Source: Variovorax sp. PBS-H4 (GTDB lineage Bacteria > Pseudomonadota > Gammaproteobacteria > Burkholderiales > Burkholderiaceae_C). From it: DNA of 64,000 nucleotides. A program made the translations under genes and the position numbers. The stretch's first letter is position 1. Every line of letters starts with the position of its first letter. Under the pieces are notes generated by a model. It did not search any database and had not been told where the DNA came from. It saw only the letters and a program-made list of their open reading frames with translations. Below are positions 63,617 to 64,000 of this stretch, piece after piece. The stretch lies in the NCBI RefSeq assembly GCF_901827205.1, contig NZ_LR594675.1:5760001-5824000 (forward strand), written 5' to 3'.

Positions 63617-64000
63617 ATGAAGAACTGGCAGGAAGATTTGCTGCGCATCATCGCCGTTGCACCCGGCGAGCAGAAGATCTTCGACGAAATCATTAGCGCC
63701 GCGCGCGGTCTGGGCTTCGACTATTGCAGCTACGGACTTCGATTCCCGTTCCCGATGTCGAATCCCAAGGTACTGACCTTGTTCGAATATCCGCGCGCGT
63801 GGGCCGAGCGCTACCATGAGGCCGGCTACGTCAGCACCGATCCCACTGTCCTGCATGGCCGGCGCAGCAGGACTCCCGTCATATGGAGCGATGGGCTTTT
63901 CGCGTCTACCCCGCAGCTATGGTCGGAGGCACAATCCTACGGGCTGCGCGTCGGCTGGGCCCAGTCCAGCCTGGACGCCAACGGCGTCGTCGGCATGCTC
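63617..64000 (+). CDS. LuxR-family regulator, autoinducer-binding domain (3' end beyond window)
   Basis: The first 128 residues (MKNWQEDLLRIIAVAPGEQ...) form an autoinducer-binding domain. Residues that contact acyl-homoserine lactone in the family are visible in YPRAWAERYHEAGYVSTDP (Trp, Tyr, Asp, Pro) and VIWSD (Trp). The DNA-binding domain lies past base 64000. GGGGAGG precedes the ATG by eight bases. No luxI is seen in the window; a synthase could follow outside it, otherwise this is a solo LuxR. Confidence 0.85.
   Translation, partial: MKNWQEDLLRIIAVAPGEQKIFDEIISAARGLGFDYCSYGLRFPFPMSNPKVLTLFEYPRAWAERYHEAGYVSTDPTVLHGRRSRTPVIWSDGLFASTPQLWSEAQSYGLRVGWAQSSLDANGVVGML

Overview
The window looks like chromosomal DNA of a GC-rich betaproteobacterium of the family Comamonadaceae, most likely Variovorax or a close relative. 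The evidence is the canonical tRNA-tuf-secE-nusG-rplKAJL-rpoBC block, a trp operon of the form trpE-(GxxExxY)-trpG-ltaE-trpD-trpC-ung, and GC-rich palindromic intergenic elements of a type I associate with this family. Almost everything is on the minus strand. The plus-strand genes are a GntR regulator, one MarR regulator and a truncated LuxR-type regulator. No insertion sequence, prophage, CRISPR array or rRNA gene was seen.

Layout. 1-6.3 kb: a tightly overlapping catabolic operon (GMC oxidoreductase, aldehyde dehydrogenase, enolase-superfamily enzyme, sulfatase cut by the window edge), divergent from a GntR/UTRA regulator. 6.5-12.4 kb: tRNA-Phe, an NtrY/NtrX-like two-component pair, a DUF4390 protein, RsmB and a LemA-family protein. 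12.4-26.5 kb: rpoC, rpoB, L7/L12, L10, L1, L11, NusG, SecE, EF-Tu and tRNAs for Trp, Thr, Gly and Tyr. 26.5-32.9 kb: the trp operon, with a candidate tryptophan-containing leader peptide, a degenerate GxxExxY protein translationally coupled between trpE and trpG, a threonine aldolase, and uracil-DNA glycosylase as last gene.

32.9-58.9 kb is the most interesting part: two head-to-tail 12-13 kb operons and a divergent MarR gene, best read as an aerobic auxin (indole-3-acetate, IAA) degradation locus of the iad type. The first operon (58.3 to 45.7 kb) encodes a two-subunit indolepyruvate-type ferredoxin oxidoreductase, a Rieske reductase, a Rieske dioxygenase alpha/beta pair, an acyl-CoA ligase, a thiolase-fold protein lacking the thiolase Cys and His, a DUF35-SDR fusion, a cyclase-family hydrolase resembling isatin hydrolase, and an SDR. 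The second operon (45.6 to 32.9 kb) encodes three LivJ-type binding proteins, another Rieske alpha/beta pair, LivH, a fused LivM-LivG, LivF, another acyl-CoA ligase, two SDRs and, last, its own MarR repressor. A perfect 16-bp dyad lies immediately downstream of a good sigma70 promoter at the head of this operon. My proposed route is: IAA import; oxygenation to dioxindole-3-acetate; CoA activation; retro-aldol cleavage to isatin plus acetyl-CoA by the thiolase-like/DUF35 pair; hydrolysis to isatinate; oxidative decarboxylation to the anthranilate level by IorAB. The oxygenation-isatin-isatinate-anthranilate sequence is a described bacterial IAA route. The assignment of individual genes, especially the retro-aldol step, is inference.

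59-62.8 kb: a separate four-gene operon (opine-dehydrogenase family, 3-hydroxyacyl-CoA dehydrogenase, a catalytically degenerate alpha/beta hydrolase, a quinone-oxidoreductase-like dehydrogenase) with a strong sigma70-like promoter; its substrate is unknown. 62.8-64 kb: a phosphoglycolate-phosphatase-like HAD enzyme and a divergent LuxR-type gene cut by the window edge. No stretch longer than 300 bases lacks a gene.
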